DNA of 42,276 bases from Bacteroidota bacterium (GCA_018268075.1 JAFDXH010000194.1:1-42276); one strand, 5' to 3'; shown: positions 17,210 through 25,596, counted from the stretch's first letter. Program-made: numbers and translations. The notes: generated from the sequence alone by a model not told the origin.

Positions 17210-17557
17210 TTAAACCAATGCCGGAGGGCCGCGCGAATCTCTGTGGAGTACAATGTACAGCTTGTATTCTTGCTTTTTAATTGAAGCAAAGGGTAGCCAG
17301 GAAATAGTGTTGGCAATAAAGTAAGAATTTATTGCGGCATAAAAAGGTGTTGTTACTACGTTTGCATTGCAATGACAATCAATGCCAGCCGCGGTGAGCG
17401 TGGTTTGTTTTGAATCATGATTGGTAGAAACAATACAATCAGTATGGTTGGCAAACAGGCTATGCAATATTTTTACAGGCGTAACGCTTAGCAAAAAAAA
17501 TGCAAGCAGTACAGAGCCAAAACTTCGGCGATATGTATTTACGATCTGTAAAATCAT
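17210..17557 (-). CDS. Small secreted or membrane protein, DUF2946-like, linked to the TonB receptor
   Basis: A 115-residue protein with one N-terminal hydrophobic segment (FGSVLLAFFLLSVTPVKIL) and then His and Cys in HTDC, HDSK and DCHCN, ending HRDSRGPPALV. The layout (membrane segment, His/Cys middle, RGPPA end) resembles proteobacterial DUF2946 proteins, which are often encoded beside copper or metal TonB receptors. Here it is directly upstream of such a receptor with a good -7 box before it. I did not match it to the family by alignment; a metal-binding or sensing role is inference. Confidence 0.65.
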   Translation of the reverse strand: MILQIVNTYRRSFGSVLLAFFLLSVTPVKILHSLFANHTDCIVSTNHDSKQTTLTAAGIDCHCNANVVTTPFYAAINSYFIANTISWLPFASIKKQEYKLYIVLHRDSRGPPALV

Positions 17558-17570
17558 GATAACAGAGAGA

Positions 17571-17578
17571 CAAAGGTA
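17571..17578 (-). promoter_or_regulatory. -7 box of the TonB-receptor operon
   Basis: On the minus strand TACCTTTG lies at 17578-17571, 13 bases before the ATG at 17557. It matches TAnnTTTG. The -33 region is weak. Confidence 0.5.
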
Positions 17579-17696
17579 ATAAGTGGTTAAGCATTATTGT
17601 TACCATTTGTCAAATGATTTTTTAAAAAACGGAATAATTTTTGTTAAAAAGTTGATCACTATCCGATTTTGGATAATTACAATAAAACAAGTTAAA

Positions 17697-17900
17697 ATGC
17701 CAATCGTAAAAGTTATTGAAGTAATTGCCTCTTCCGACAAGAGTTTTGATGACGCCATTAAAAATGCTGTAGCTGAAGTGTCAAAAACAATCAAGAATAT
17801 TGATTCTGTTTATGTAAAAGACTTTAAAGTGCATGTAGAGGATAATAAGGTAAGCACCTATGGCGTTATTTGTAAGGTTTCATTCAGGGTAGAAGCCTGA
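17697..17900 (+). CDS. Dodecin family flavin-binding protein
   Basis: A 67-residue protein of the dodecin family, which forms a 12-mer storing or buffering riboflavin-type flavins in the cytoplasm. The pattern MPIVKVIEVIASSDKSFDDAI, then VSKTIKNIDSVYVKDF and KVSTYGVICKVSF covers the full family length. The ATG at 17697 is used because it gives exactly the family start; the frame is open 38 codons further, but that part is not dodecin. The aromatic residue expected to stack on flavin is Tyr39 here, where the classical protein has Trp. A terminator follows. Confidence 0.9.
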   Translation: MPIVKVIEVIASSDKSFDDAIKNAVAEVSKTIKNIDSVYVKDFKVHVEDNKVSTYGVICKVSFRVEA

Positions 17901-17923
17901 TAAAATCACCATGAAAAATAAAA

Positions 17924-17952
17924 AAGGGGAGTAATGGCTCCCTTTGTTTTTT
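17924..17952 (+). terminator. Terminator after dodecin
   Basis: GGGAG (17928-17932) pairs with CTCCC (17938-17942), extended by AAA/TTT with one bulged G, and is followed by a T-rich run to 17952. Confidence 0.7.
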
Positions 17953-18019
17953 AACAAACATTTCGGGGCACTGAAAAAAAATCCATTCGGTACTTCGTAA
18001 TTTGCGCCCATCCTATAAT

Positions 18020-18027
18020 TATATTTG
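18020..18027 (+). promoter_or_regulatory. -7 box of the MoxR/Bat operon
   Basis: TATATTTG matches TAnnTTTG. A TTTG at 18001-18004 lies upstream with a short 15-base spacer. The box ends 7 bases before the ATG at 18035, so the messenger would have almost no leader. Confidence 0.5.
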
Positions 18028-18034
18028 GAATAAA

Positions 18035-19036
18035 ATGGTACAGACAGCAGAAGACATCAGGCTATTAAATGAAAAAATTAATCATTCAGCCACTTTTATA
18101 GATAAGATACATAATGAATTAGGCAAGGTGATTATTGGGCAGCAGCATATGGTAGAGCGATTGCTTATTGGCCTACTGAGTAATGGGCATATTTTGTTAG
18201 AAGGCGTACCCGGTCTGGCTAAAACCTTAGCCATTAAGTCGCTTGCGCGTACCATCAATGCTCAATTCAGCCGTATTCAGTTTACACCCGACCTGTTACC
18301 AGCCGATGTGGTGGGCACTATGATTTACAATCAACAAAAAAATGAATTTGTAGTGCGCAAGGGGCCCATTTTTGCAAATTTTATCTTGGCTGATGAGATA
18401 AACCGTGCTCCTGCTAAAGTGCAAAGCGCCTTATTAGAAGCGATGCAGGAAAGACAGGTTACCATTGGCAATCAATCTTATTTTCTGGAAGAACCGTTTC
18501 TTGTATTGGCTACACAAAACCCGATAGAGCAGGAGGGCACTTATCCACTGCCTGAGGCCCAGGTGGACAGGTTTATGCTAAAGGTGATTATAGATTATCC
18601 GAGCAAAAGTGAGGAGCAATTAATTATAAGGCAAAATGTATTAGGCGGCTCACAGCAGCCAATAAACGCAGTAGTATCCTCGCAGGAAATATTAAATGGG
18701 CGGCAATTGGTGCGCGAAGTATATATGGATGAAAAGGTAGAACAATACATTATTAATATTGTTTTTGCCAGCAGGTATCCAGATAAATATAATCTTGCTA
18801 AGATTAAACCTTTAATTGGTTTTGGAGGCTCGCCGCGTGCAAGTATTAATCTGGCGTTGGCTGCCAAAGCTTATGCCTACTTAAATAAAAGAGGCTATGT
18901 AATTCCGGAAGATGTACGCAATATTTGTAAAGATGTACTTCGCCACCGCATAGGGCTTACCTACGAGGCAGAAGCTGAAAATGTAAAAGTTGAAGATATT
19001 ATAGATGAAATTATAAAGGCTGTAGATGTACCATAA
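18035..19036 (+). CDS. MoxR-family AAA+ ATPase
   Basis: ATPase of the MoxR class, usually a chaperone for VWA-domain proteins. 333 residues from the ATG at 18035 (an earlier in-frame ATG at 18002 would overlap the promoter box). Walker A is LEGVPGLAKTL, Walker B is ILADEINRAPAKVQSALLEAMQE, sensor 1 is LATQNPIEQEGTYPLPEAQVDRF; the C-terminal lid carries GASPRASINLALAAKAYA-like GGSPRASINLALAA. It heads a four-gene run with DUF58, a BatD-like protein and BatA. Confidence 0.95.
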   Translation: MVQTAEDIRLLNEKINHSATFIDKIHNELGKVIIGQQHMVERLLIGLLSNGHILLEGVPGLAKTLAIKSLARTINAQFSRIQFTPDLLPADVVGTMIYNQQKNEFVVRKGPIFANFILADEINRAPAKVQSALLEAMQERQVTIGNQSYFLEEPFLVLATQNPIEQEGTYPLPEAQVDRFMLKVIIDYPSKSEEQLIIRQNVLGGSQQPINAVVSSQEILNGRQLVREVYMDEKVEQYIINIVFASRYPDKYNLAKIKPLIGFGGSPRASINLALAAKAYAYLNKRGYVIPEDVRNICKDVLRHRIGLTYEAEAENVKVEDIIDEIIKAVDVP

Positions 19037-19070
19037 AATGTATTTTTTAAATCAAAATTCATAGTACGAT

Positions 19071-19940
19071 TTGCTTACACCCGCTGAAATAACTAAGAAG
19101 GTAAGAGAATTAGAAATCATTAGTAAAAAGATTACTACACATCTTTTTACAGGAGAGTATCATTCTGCATTTAAGGGTAAAGGAATGCGGTTTAGGGAAG
19201 TGAGAGAATATGCACATGGCGATGATGTAAGATTTATTGATTGGAATGTAAGTGCACGATACGCTCATCCATTTACAAAAGTTTTTGAGGAAGAAAGAGA
19301 ATTATCTGTGATACTCCTGGTGGATGTTAGTGCCAGCTCTTTTTTTGGTACTACGCTTCAGTCAAAAAAGGATTTAATTACGGAAGTAGGCGCAGTGCTT
19401 ACCTTTAGCGCTATCAATAATAATGATAAAGTAGGAGTTATTTTTTTTAGCGATAGGATTGAAAAATATATTCCTCCCAAAAAGGGGAAAAAGCATGCAT
19501 TGTATATTGTGAGAGAATTACTTACAGCCAAGCCTAAACGAAAGGGCACCAGCATTAGAGAGGCGCTTAATTTTTTTAGCCGCAATAATCATCAAAAAAG
19601 TATTGCTTTCATCATGAGTGATTTTATTGATACTAACTATGAGCACAGGCTTAGGGTGATAGGCCAGAGGCACGATGTGATAGGGCTAAAAGTATATGAT
19701 ACACTGGAAAGCCAACTTCCCGATGCTGGGCTCTTACAGGTGCAGGATATAGAATCTGGTAAAATGCAATGGTTGGATACAGGGAATAAAATGGTTAGAT
19801 ATAATTACCACGAGCAATTTATGGAAGAAAGTGCCGCATGTAAAAATATCTTTAAAAAGGCCGGTGCCGATTTATTGCATATACGTACGGATGAGGATTA
19901 TGTAAAAATTTTGCAGCAGTTTTTTTTGAAGAGAAAGTAA
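19071..19940 (+). CDS. DUF58 protein of the Bat operon
   Basis: 289 residues with the DUF58 core (GKGMRFREVREYAHGDDVRFIDWNVSARYAHPFTKVFEEERE, shown here in short: FREVREYAHGDD and RFIDWNVSAR) and a VWA-like part containing the MIDAS-type LVDVSAS and later MSDFID. The start is a TTG at 19071, since no in-frame ATG fits the family start (LTPAEITKKVRELEI). It begins 34 bases after moxR and its stop shares one base with the next start. Function in this family is unknown; it acts with MoxR. Confidence 0.93.
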   Translation: MLTPAEITKKVRELEIISKKITTHLFTGEYHSAFKGKGMRFREVREYAHGDDVRFIDWNVSARYAHPFTKVFEEERELSVILLVDVSASSFFGTTLQSKKDLITEVGAVLTFSAINNNDKVGVIFFSDRIEKYIPPKKGKKHALYIVRELLTAKPKRKGTSIREALNFFSRNNHQKSIAFIMSDFIDTNYEHRLRVIGQRHDVIGLKVYDTLESQLPDAGLLQVQDIESGKMQWLDTGNKMVRYNYHEQFMEESAACKNIFKKAGADLLHIRTDEDYVKILQQFFLKRK

Positions 19941-21028
19941 TGAAATACAGTTTTGAAAGTTTTAATCAGGAAGTTTTTTTCTCAATCGTACAATTAACAA
20001 CTTGGACAGAGGGGAAATCTTTCGGGCACATAAGGCGGTGTATGAGTTACCCATCTATTAATGTAAAAATTGAAAGACTATTGAAATACACTTTGCCTAC
20101 TTTACTCTTTGTAGGGTTTTTTCTCACTTCATCTTTTACTGCTTTAGCTCAGTTGCCCCAGGTACAGACCTCTGTTGATAAGCAAAGCATACTGATTGGC
20201 CAGCAATTTAATTTTAAAGTCAGGTCTTCAATGCCTGATAACACTTATAGGCTTAGCTGGTTTTCAATGCCAGATTCTTTTTCCCACTTTGAGGTAGTAA
20301 CAAAAAACGGAATTGATACCAGCCAGCAAAACGGGAACCTTATTTTTTCTCAAACATTTTTGTTGACAAATTTTGATTCCGGGCGTCAGGTTATTCCCCC
20401 CATGATGCTCAGATTTGAAACACTCAATGGCGATAGTTCTTTTGCAATGTTTACGGATTCGATTCTTATTAATGTAGGATATACGCCTGCAGATAGTGTT
20501 TTGCCTTTTCACGATATTAAAAATATTTTAGAGATAAAGGCAGATACCCCATGGTGGTATTGGGCTTTGGCAGCATTTGCGCTTTTGGTTATTCTGTTGC
20601 TCATCATTTTTCGTAAACGGATATTTGGCAAAGGAAAGGTGGCTGAAGCATTATTTCAATCTAAATTATCGCCTTTGGAGGAGGCCACTCAATCTATGGA
20701 TGCACTGATTCAAAAGTTGCAGCAGGATGAAATAAAAGTAAAACAATTTTATATTGAACTTTCAGAGATATTTAAAAGATATTTATCCCGGATAGATAAC
20801 AAGCGGATGCTTTATTGCACTTCTGATGAACTTTTAATACACCTTGCTGCTTACCCTGAGTTGAAGAACAATCTGGCCCCATTTGCAAATGCTCTTCGTG
20901 TGGGCGATGCAGTGAAATTTGCGAAGTTTTCTCCAGATGTGTATTCAAATAAAGATTGTTTCAATCAGGTTTCTCAAATGATTTCTGCTATTCATCAAAT
21001 GAAAAAAAATTCAGAAAGTGCTGTTTGA
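19940..21028 (+). CDS. Membrane-anchored BatD-like protein of the Bat operon
   Basis: 362 residues from an ATG that shares its A with the previous stop; a second ATG at 20042 (residue 35) would give a cleaner signal peptide (hydrophobic LLFVGFFLTSSF, ending ALAQ) and 328 residues. After it come a periplasmic beta-rich domain (VQTSVDKQSILIGQQFNFKV, VIPPMMLRFETLNGDSSF), one membrane helix near residues 202-225 (WWYWALAAFALLVILLLIIF) and a helical cytoplasmic tail (EIFKRYLSRIDNKRM). The architecture resembles BatD or oxygen-tolerance proteins, but the match is by context, not alignment. It overlaps BatA by 11 bases. Confidence 0.75.
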   Translation: MKYSFESFNQEVFFSIVQLTTWTEGKSFGHIRRCMSYPSINVKIERLLKYTLPTLLFVGFFLTSSFTALAQLPQVQTSVDKQSILIGQQFNFKVRSSMPDNTYRLSWFSMPDSFSHFEVVTKNGIDTSQQNGNLIFSQTFLLTNFDSGRQVIPPMMLRFETLNGDSSFAMFTDSILINVGYTPADSVLPFHDIKNILEIKADTPWWYWALAAFALLVILLLIIFRKRIFGKGKVAEALFQSKLSPLEEATQSMDALIQKLQQDEIKVKQFYIELSEIFKRYLSRIDNKRMLYCTSDELLIHLAAYPELKNNLAPFANALRVGDAVKFAKFSPDVYSNKDCFNQVSQMISAIHQMKKNSESAV

Positions 21029-22022
21029 TTATTTTGAAAATATTGCGTTTGCTCAGCCATATTTTTTATGGTTATTATTGCTCATTCCAATATTGATTTG
21101 GTGGAATTTTTCTTTTGGTAATAAAAGGCAGGCTGCCTTAAAAGTATCAGCAACTCATTCAAAAGGCGGATTGCAAACTTTTAAAAACATGTTGGTCAAT
21201 CTGCCTTTTGTTTTTAGGCTTCTGGCTATTGCCTCATTAATATTTGCACTGGCGCGGCCTCAAACTCAGTTTCAGGAGCAACAATCTGAAGGCGAAGGCA
21301 TTGATATTATTTTGTGTATTGATGTAAGTGGCAGTATGACTGCACAGGACTTTAAACCAAATAGAATGGAGGCGGCAAAAAATGTAGCCATGGATTTTGT
21401 GAGCCACCGTACCTCCGACAGGATAGGTATTGTCATTTTTGCCGGTGAGAGTTTCACACAATGCCCACTTACTACCGATCAGTATGTGCTACGCTCGCAG
21501 ATTCAGCAAATAAGGAATGGCCTACTGGAAGATGGTACAGCCATAGGGTCTGGCCTGGCTACCAGTGTAGATCGATTAAGAAATAGTAAGTCTAAATCAA
21601 AAATAATCATCCTGCTTACAGATGGTGTGAACAATGGCGGCCTGATAGATCCGGCAACTGCAAAGGAGATCGCCAAAGCCTACAAAATAAAAGTATATAC
21701 AATAGGAGTAGGTACTGATGGGTATGCACCCACGCCCCAAAACACCATTATGGGTGTAGTAATGCAAAATGAGAAAGTAAGTATTGATGAAAAATTATTG
21801 AAAAACATAGCAGACGAAACCGGTGGCCGCTACTTTCGTGCTACAGATAATCAAAGCCTCAGTAATATTTATAAGGAGATAGATAAATTGGAAAAATCAA
21901 AAGTAGAGATTACAAGATTTAGCCGGTTTACCGAAAAATATTACCCATTAATATTTGCTGCCCTTTTCTTTATTTTTATAGAATTACTTTTGAAATATGC
22001 TATCATCAAAAAATTCCCTTAA
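21018..22022 (+). CDS. batA: VWA-domain protein BatA
   Basis: 334 residues: two membrane segments at the N-terminus (FLWLLLLIPILIWW and LPFVFRLLAIASLIFALA), a von Willebrand A domain with an intact metal site (DVSGSM near residue 100, LTDGVNNGG, and conserved T in between), and a C-terminal membrane helix (YPLIFAALFFIFIELLLKY). This is the BatA/Aerotolerance pattern. It starts with GTG at 21018, inside the previous gene (11-base overlap), suggesting coupled translation. The usual second VWA gene, BatB, and BatC do not follow; RsgA does. Confidence 0.92.
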   Translation: MLFDYFENIAFAQPYFLWLLLLIPILIWWNFSFGNKRQAALKVSATHSKGGLQTFKNMLVNLPFVFRLLAIASLIFALARPQTQFQEQQSEGEGIDIILCIDVSGSMTAQDFKPNRMEAAKNVAMDFVSHRTSDRIGIVIFAGESFTQCPLTTDQYVLRSQIQQIRNGLLEDGTAIGSGLATSVDRLRNSKSKSKIIILLTDGVNNGGLIDPATAKEIAKAYKIKVYTIGVGTDGYAPTPQNTIMGVVMQNEKVSIDEKLLKNIADETGGRYFRATDNQSLSNIYKEIDKLEKSKVEITRFSRFTEKYYPLIFAALFFIFIELLLKYAIIKKFP

Positions 22023-22104
22023 TCAATAAGTAAAAGGTATTTTACATGGCAACAATCACCAATGCAAATAAATTATTTTGCTTTCTCCATAAAGCGTGGC
22101 AGCT

Positions 22105-23034
22105 ATGATGGGCCTTGTATATAAATCCACCGGTAGCTGGTACCAGATAAAGGATGAGGCAGGAAAGCTATACCAAGCAAGGATTAAGGGCCGTTTTAAA
22201 ATAGATGGGTTAACCTCAACAAACCCTATAGCAGTAGGTGATTATATAAATTTTGAAATTGAAAATGCCGAAGAGGCAACGGTGGTAATAGATGAAATTC
22301 GCCCGAGAAAAAATTATATTACAAGGCAGTCGCCTCACAATAGAAACCTTCAACACATTATTGCTTCCAACCTTGATCAGAGCTTACTGATGGCTACGCT
22401 AAGAGCACCAAAGACCTCCACCGGATTTCTGGATCGTTTTTTAGTAGCTTCCGAAGCATTTCATGTACCACCTATTCTGGTATTTAATAAGAGTGATGTT
22501 TACAAAGAGAAAGACCTCATTAAATTTGAAGAAATAAAAAAGGTATATGAGCCTCTTGGTTACCCGGTTTATTTAGTAAGCGTATCAGAAAATAGTGGGC
22601 TTGAAAAAATTCAAGAATTATTAAAAGCTAAAACAACCTTGCTGAGTGGCCACTCAGGAGTGGGGAAGTCTTCATTTATTAATTTTCTATTGCCGCAGGC
22701 GGTAATAAAAACCAATGAGGTAAGTGATTGGAGTGGCAAAGGCTTGCATACAACCACCTTTGCAGAAATGTATGATTTGCCTTTTGGAGGAAGAATTATT
22801 GATACCCCTGGCTTGCGAGAGTTTGCCCTAATGGATATTCCCAAAGCAGAGCTATCGCATTATTTTCCTGAGATGAGGGCTTTAATAAATGAATGCCGAT
22901 TTAATAATTGTATGCATATTTCTGAGCCAGAATGTGCTGTAAAGAAGGCTGTAGAAAATGGGGGAATACATCCTGAGCGCTATTTTAGCTACCTCAATAT
23001 TCTGGACTCAATGGAAGAAAATAAATATTCCTGA
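22105..23034 (+). CDS. rsgA: Ribosome small-subunit-dependent GTPase RsgA
   Basis: Circularly permuted GTPase that helps mature the 30S subunit; 309 residues from the ATG at 22105 (a GTG at 22096 and an ATG at 22108 are alternatives). The permuted order is visible: G4 NKSD, then G1 GHSGVGKSS, then G3 DTPGLREF, then the zinc finger CRFNNCMHISEPECAV with its C-x-H-x-C ligands. OB-fold N-terminus precedes them. A promoter-like TTATTTTG (22073-22080, one mismatch) lies 24 bases upstream, so it may be transcribed apart from batA. Confidence 0.96.
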   Translation: MMGLVYKSTGSWYQIKDEAGKLYQARIKGRFKIDGLTSTNPIAVGDYINFEIENAEEATVVIDEIRPRKNYITRQSPHNRNLQHIIASNLDQSLLMATLRAPKTSTGFLDRFLVASEAFHVPPILVFNKSDVYKEKDLIKFEEIKKVYEPLGYPVYLVSVSENSGLEKIQELLKAKTTLLSGHSGVGKSSFINFLLPQAVIKTNEVSDWSGKGLHTTTFAEMYDLPFGGRIIDTPGLREFALMDIPKAELSHYFPEMRALINECRFNNCMHISEPECAVKKAVENGGIHPERYFSYLNILDSMEENKYS

Positions 23035-23121
23035 ATGGGTGGGTTCAATAAAGTAATACCATGCTGAATTATACATTAGCCCAAACTTACCTGATGTAAT
23101 ACCGATTGTACATTCGTAATT

Positions 23122-23151
23122 ATGCCTCCTTTGGGTGAGGCATTATCATTT
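23122..23151 (+). terminator. Terminator after rsgA
   Basis: ATGCCTC (23122-23128) pairs with GAGGCAT (23137-23143), a 7-bp stem with an 8-base loop, followed by TATCATTTT. Directed toward the plus strand. Confidence 0.75.
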
Positions 23152-23183
23152 TAATAATATTTGTTAGTAATCTGGCCTTTAGA

Positions 23184-23486
23184 TCAATAGGCTTTCTTTT
23201 CGAGCAATCTGGCAAGCTCTACTACTACTCTGTTGGCTGCCGATACGCTATTGCCCGGCTGGGGAAGTATGGAAACTCCATTAAAAATATTGTAATGTAA
23301 TGTCAATAAAAATTTTTTATATTTAAAATCCCAATCGAGCGTGTCTGCATCGTCTATCTGATTTAGGAACTTTACTTTCATGTCATCTGAAAGAGTGCCG
23401 GCAATGGAATAAAATTTTGATATGCCGCAGTTGTCGTCAATAACGGCTTCGGTACCGCCGTATCTGGTTTTTAAATGATAGCACAT
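23184..23486 (-). CDS. Conserved-looking hypothetical protein, 100 residues
   Basis: No family recognised with confidence. The protein is cytoplasmic (no signal or membrane segment), beginning MCYHLKTRYGGTEAVI and with a central DWDFKYKKFLLTLHYNIFNGV stretch that looks like two beta strands, and a helical end NRVVVELARLLEKK. It is the last gene of the minus-strand run with gamma-carbonic anhydrase and a 58-residue lipoprotein (23 bases after the latter). The context suggests a shared transcript; function unknown. Confidence 0.65.
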   Translation of the reverse strand: MCYHLKTRYGGTEAVIDDNCGISKFYSIAGTLSDDMKVKFLNQIDDADTLDWDFKYKKFLLTLHYNIFNGVSILPQPGNSVSAANRVVVELARLLEKKAY

Positions 23487-23509
23487 AAGGTTAGTTTATG
23501 TAAGGATTG

Positions 23510-23686
23510 TTAGTATTTAAATTTTCCGGCTTTTTTTGCTGCTTTTATTGCTGCCTTGTCGCCCGATAAAATTCGTTCAGCGCCAATATTTTTACCATTT
23601 GTAGGGCAGCCATATTTTTGTTTTTGAAAAATGCTGCATCCTGTAAAAATGATCATGCTTAGAAATATAAAGAGCCATTTTCTCAT
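23510..23686 (-). CDS. Small lipoprotein, 58 residues
   Basis: Translated by hand. The signal sequence MRKWLFIFLSMIIFTGC has a lipobox FTGC with the lipid-bearing Cys17. The mature part is short and lysine-rich (KQKYGCPTNGKNIGAERIL, SGDKAAIKAAKKAGKFKY) with one more Cys. Its start is 9 bases after the end of the gamma-carbonic anhydrase gene and its end 23 bases before the next gene, so it is in an operon. Function unknown; I assign no family. Confidence 0.75.
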   Translation of the reverse strand: MRKWLFIFLSMIIFTGCSIFQKQKYGCPTNGKNIGAERILSGDKAAIKAAKKAGKFKY

Positions 23687-23695
23687 CGGGTCTGT

Positions 23696-24211
23696 TTAAA
23701 TTTTATACCATCCGGCATACATGACATAATTAGCTGCAATTCTTTCTATTTCCTCTTTTACCAATGCCGGGGAAATATCTTTAATTTTTTTTGCAGGTAC
23801 GCCTGCATAAATACTTCCCTCTTCTACAACTGTTTTTTCCAGAACCACCGAACCTGCTGCAATGATACTGTTGCTACCTATATGCGCGTGATCCATTACG
23901 ATAGCGCCCATGCCAACCAGCACATTGTCTTGTATAACGCATCCATGTACAATTGCATTGTGTCCGATGCTTACATTATTTTTTATTTGAGTGGTAGTTC
24001 TCTGGTAGGTGCAGTGTATGATAGCGCCATCCTGCACGTTTACCCTGTTGCCCATGCGTATGGAATTTACATCTCCGCGTAGCACAGCATTGAACCAGAT
24101 GCTACATTCTTCTCCCAGTATTATATCTCCAGTGAGGGTAGCATTAGGCGCAATAAAACAGTCGGCGCCCCATAAGGGCTTCTTGCCATTTACTTCATAA
24201 ATATTTGCCAT
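23696..24211 (-). CDS. Gamma-carbonic anhydrase family hexapeptide protein
   Basis: 171 residues of left-handed beta-helix (hexapeptide repeats such as VLRGDVNSIRMGNRVNVQDGAI). The three zinc ligands of the gamma-class carbonic anhydrases are all present: H66 (IIHCT), H84 (SIGHN) and H89 (IVHGC), so the metal site looks intact. It may instead be an acyltransferase of the YrdA/PaaY group, since family members are often only assumed active. It begins 38 bases after the EnvC-like gene and starts a tight group with the small lipoprotein. Confidence 0.9.
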   Translation of the reverse strand: MANIYEVNGKKPLWGADCFIAPNATLTGDIILGEECSIWFNAVLRGDVNSIRMGNRVNVQDGAIIHCTYQRTTTQIKNNVSIGHNAIVHGCVIQDNVLVGMGAIVMDHAHIGSNSIIAAGSVVLEKTVVEEGSIYAGVPAKKIKDISPALVKEEIERIAANYVMYAGWYKI

Positions 24212-24249
24212 AAAATATATGGTTTACCAAAAAAATCTATTAAGGAAAT

Positions 24250-25596
24250 TTATCTTCTAAGCCATGACTCGGGGTTCACATTGTCACTCTCTTTCATGAG
24301 GATAAAGTCAATACTGCCATTATCGCCTTCGTCATTTTCGCCGGCTCTTCCTATAGTTTGCCCTGTTTTTACCTGCGTACCCTTTTGTACAGATACCGAA
24401 GTAAGGTTGTTGTAAACAGTAAAATATTTTCCATGCTTGATATACACAGCTTGATTGTCGCCAATGTAGCTTACTAATGTTACCTCGCCATCAAATACTG
24501 CCTTTACAGGTTCACCCACCTTAGATCCTATGGTTACGCCCTGATTATAGTAATCAATATTGCCGGGTAATTTATTTAATCCAAAATGAGAAATCACAAA
24601 CCCATTTACGGGCCATGGTAATGAACCTTTATTTTTTTCAAAACTTGCATTGAGCGCTCTGTCTGCCTCCGTATTTACTAATACTGAAGTGCTGGCAGGT
24701 TTTGCCTCATGCTTCACAGTGGGTGTAGGAGCATTTGTTTTGGTGGTAGTATTATTGGCTGCATCTGATTTAGCAGTAGTATTGTCATTGTTTTTCTTTA
24801 AGGCTTTCAGTCTTGCTTCTTCTTTTCTTGCAGCTTCTTCCTTTCTTGCAGCTTCTGCTTTGGCTATTTCTATTTCCCGCCTGATCATGGCTGCAATAGA
24901 ATTTTTTAATTTTGCATCTTGTTTCTTTTTCGCATTTACAATAGAGGTAAGTTCTTTTTGTTTACCCTTTAGTTTATTTACAATGTCTGCCTTTTCTTTC
25001 TGCTGAACTGAAAGTTGATCTAATTCTTTTCCCTTTTCATTCAGCACAATATCTTTTTTCTTTTTGGTGCCTGAGAGTATGGCTATTTTATCTTCAAGAA
25101 TGGTTTGTGTTTTTACAATATTTTCTGCCTGCATTTCTCTATAACTCCGGTAAGATTTTAAATAAGCTACTCTCTTTATGGCATCATTAAAACTGTGAGC
25201 CGAAAAAATAAAATTGATGAAATCGTAATTACTTCTGTTCTTATAGGCGTACACCATACTTTTAGCATATTCCTGTTTTAGCGTATCCAGCGCACGCTTC
25301 ATTTTATTTACTTCCAGTTGGGAGGTGTATATATCGTTGTTTAAATTTTTTATCTGATCGTTGATGTTGTCTATCACATTTCCCTGTAAATCCATTTTTC
25401 TATTAATCAAGGATAGCTGCCCTATACTAACTTTTGCAGTCTTTTTTGTTTCGTTTAATAATTTTTCAGTCTGGTCTATTTCCCTTTTTAATTGCTCTCG
25501 TTGGTTCTGTAGCGCTGCCTTTTCATTAGGTTGTTGCGCATACGACACTTGAATCAATAATAAAAAAATAAAAAAAGTTGCAATTTTTTTTCCCAT
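24250..25596 (-). CDS. EnvC-like murein hydrolase activator with degenerate LytM domain
   Basis: 448 residues from the ATG at 25596; the frame is open further, but that part overlaps the DUF4292 gene and is not family-like. A signal peptide (IATFFIFLLLIQVSYAQ) leads into a long coiled coil (QREQLKREIDQTEKLLNETKK and the following, about residues 30-270), an Ala/Glu/Lys linker and a C-terminal LytM (M23) domain. In that domain the zinc ligands are missing: the H-x3-D motif has become YNQGVT and the H-x-H near the end has become IDFILM. This fits EnvC, which activates amidases and does not cut peptidoglycan itself. Confidence 0.88.
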   Translation of the reverse strand: MGKKIATFFIFLLLIQVSYAQQPNEKAALQNQREQLKREIDQTEKLLNETKKTAKVSIGQLSLINRKMDLQGNVIDNINDQIKNLNNDIYTSQLEVNKMKRALDTLKQEYAKSMVYAYKNRSNYDFINFIFSAHSFNDAIKRVAYLKSYRSYREMQAENIVKTQTILEDKIAILSGTKKKKDIVLNEKGKELDQLSVQQKEKADIVNKLKGKQKELTSIVNAKKKQDAKLKNSIAAMIRREIEIAKAEAARKEEAARKEEARLKALKKNNDNTTAKSDAANNTTTKTNAPTPTVKHEAKPASTSVLVNTEADRALNASFEKNKGSLPWPVNGFVISHFGLNKLPGNIDYYNQGVTIGSKVGEPVKAVFDGEVTLVSYIGDNQAVYIKHGKYFTVYNNLTSVSVQKGTQVKTGQTIGRAGENDEGDNGSIDFILMKESDNVNPESWLRR

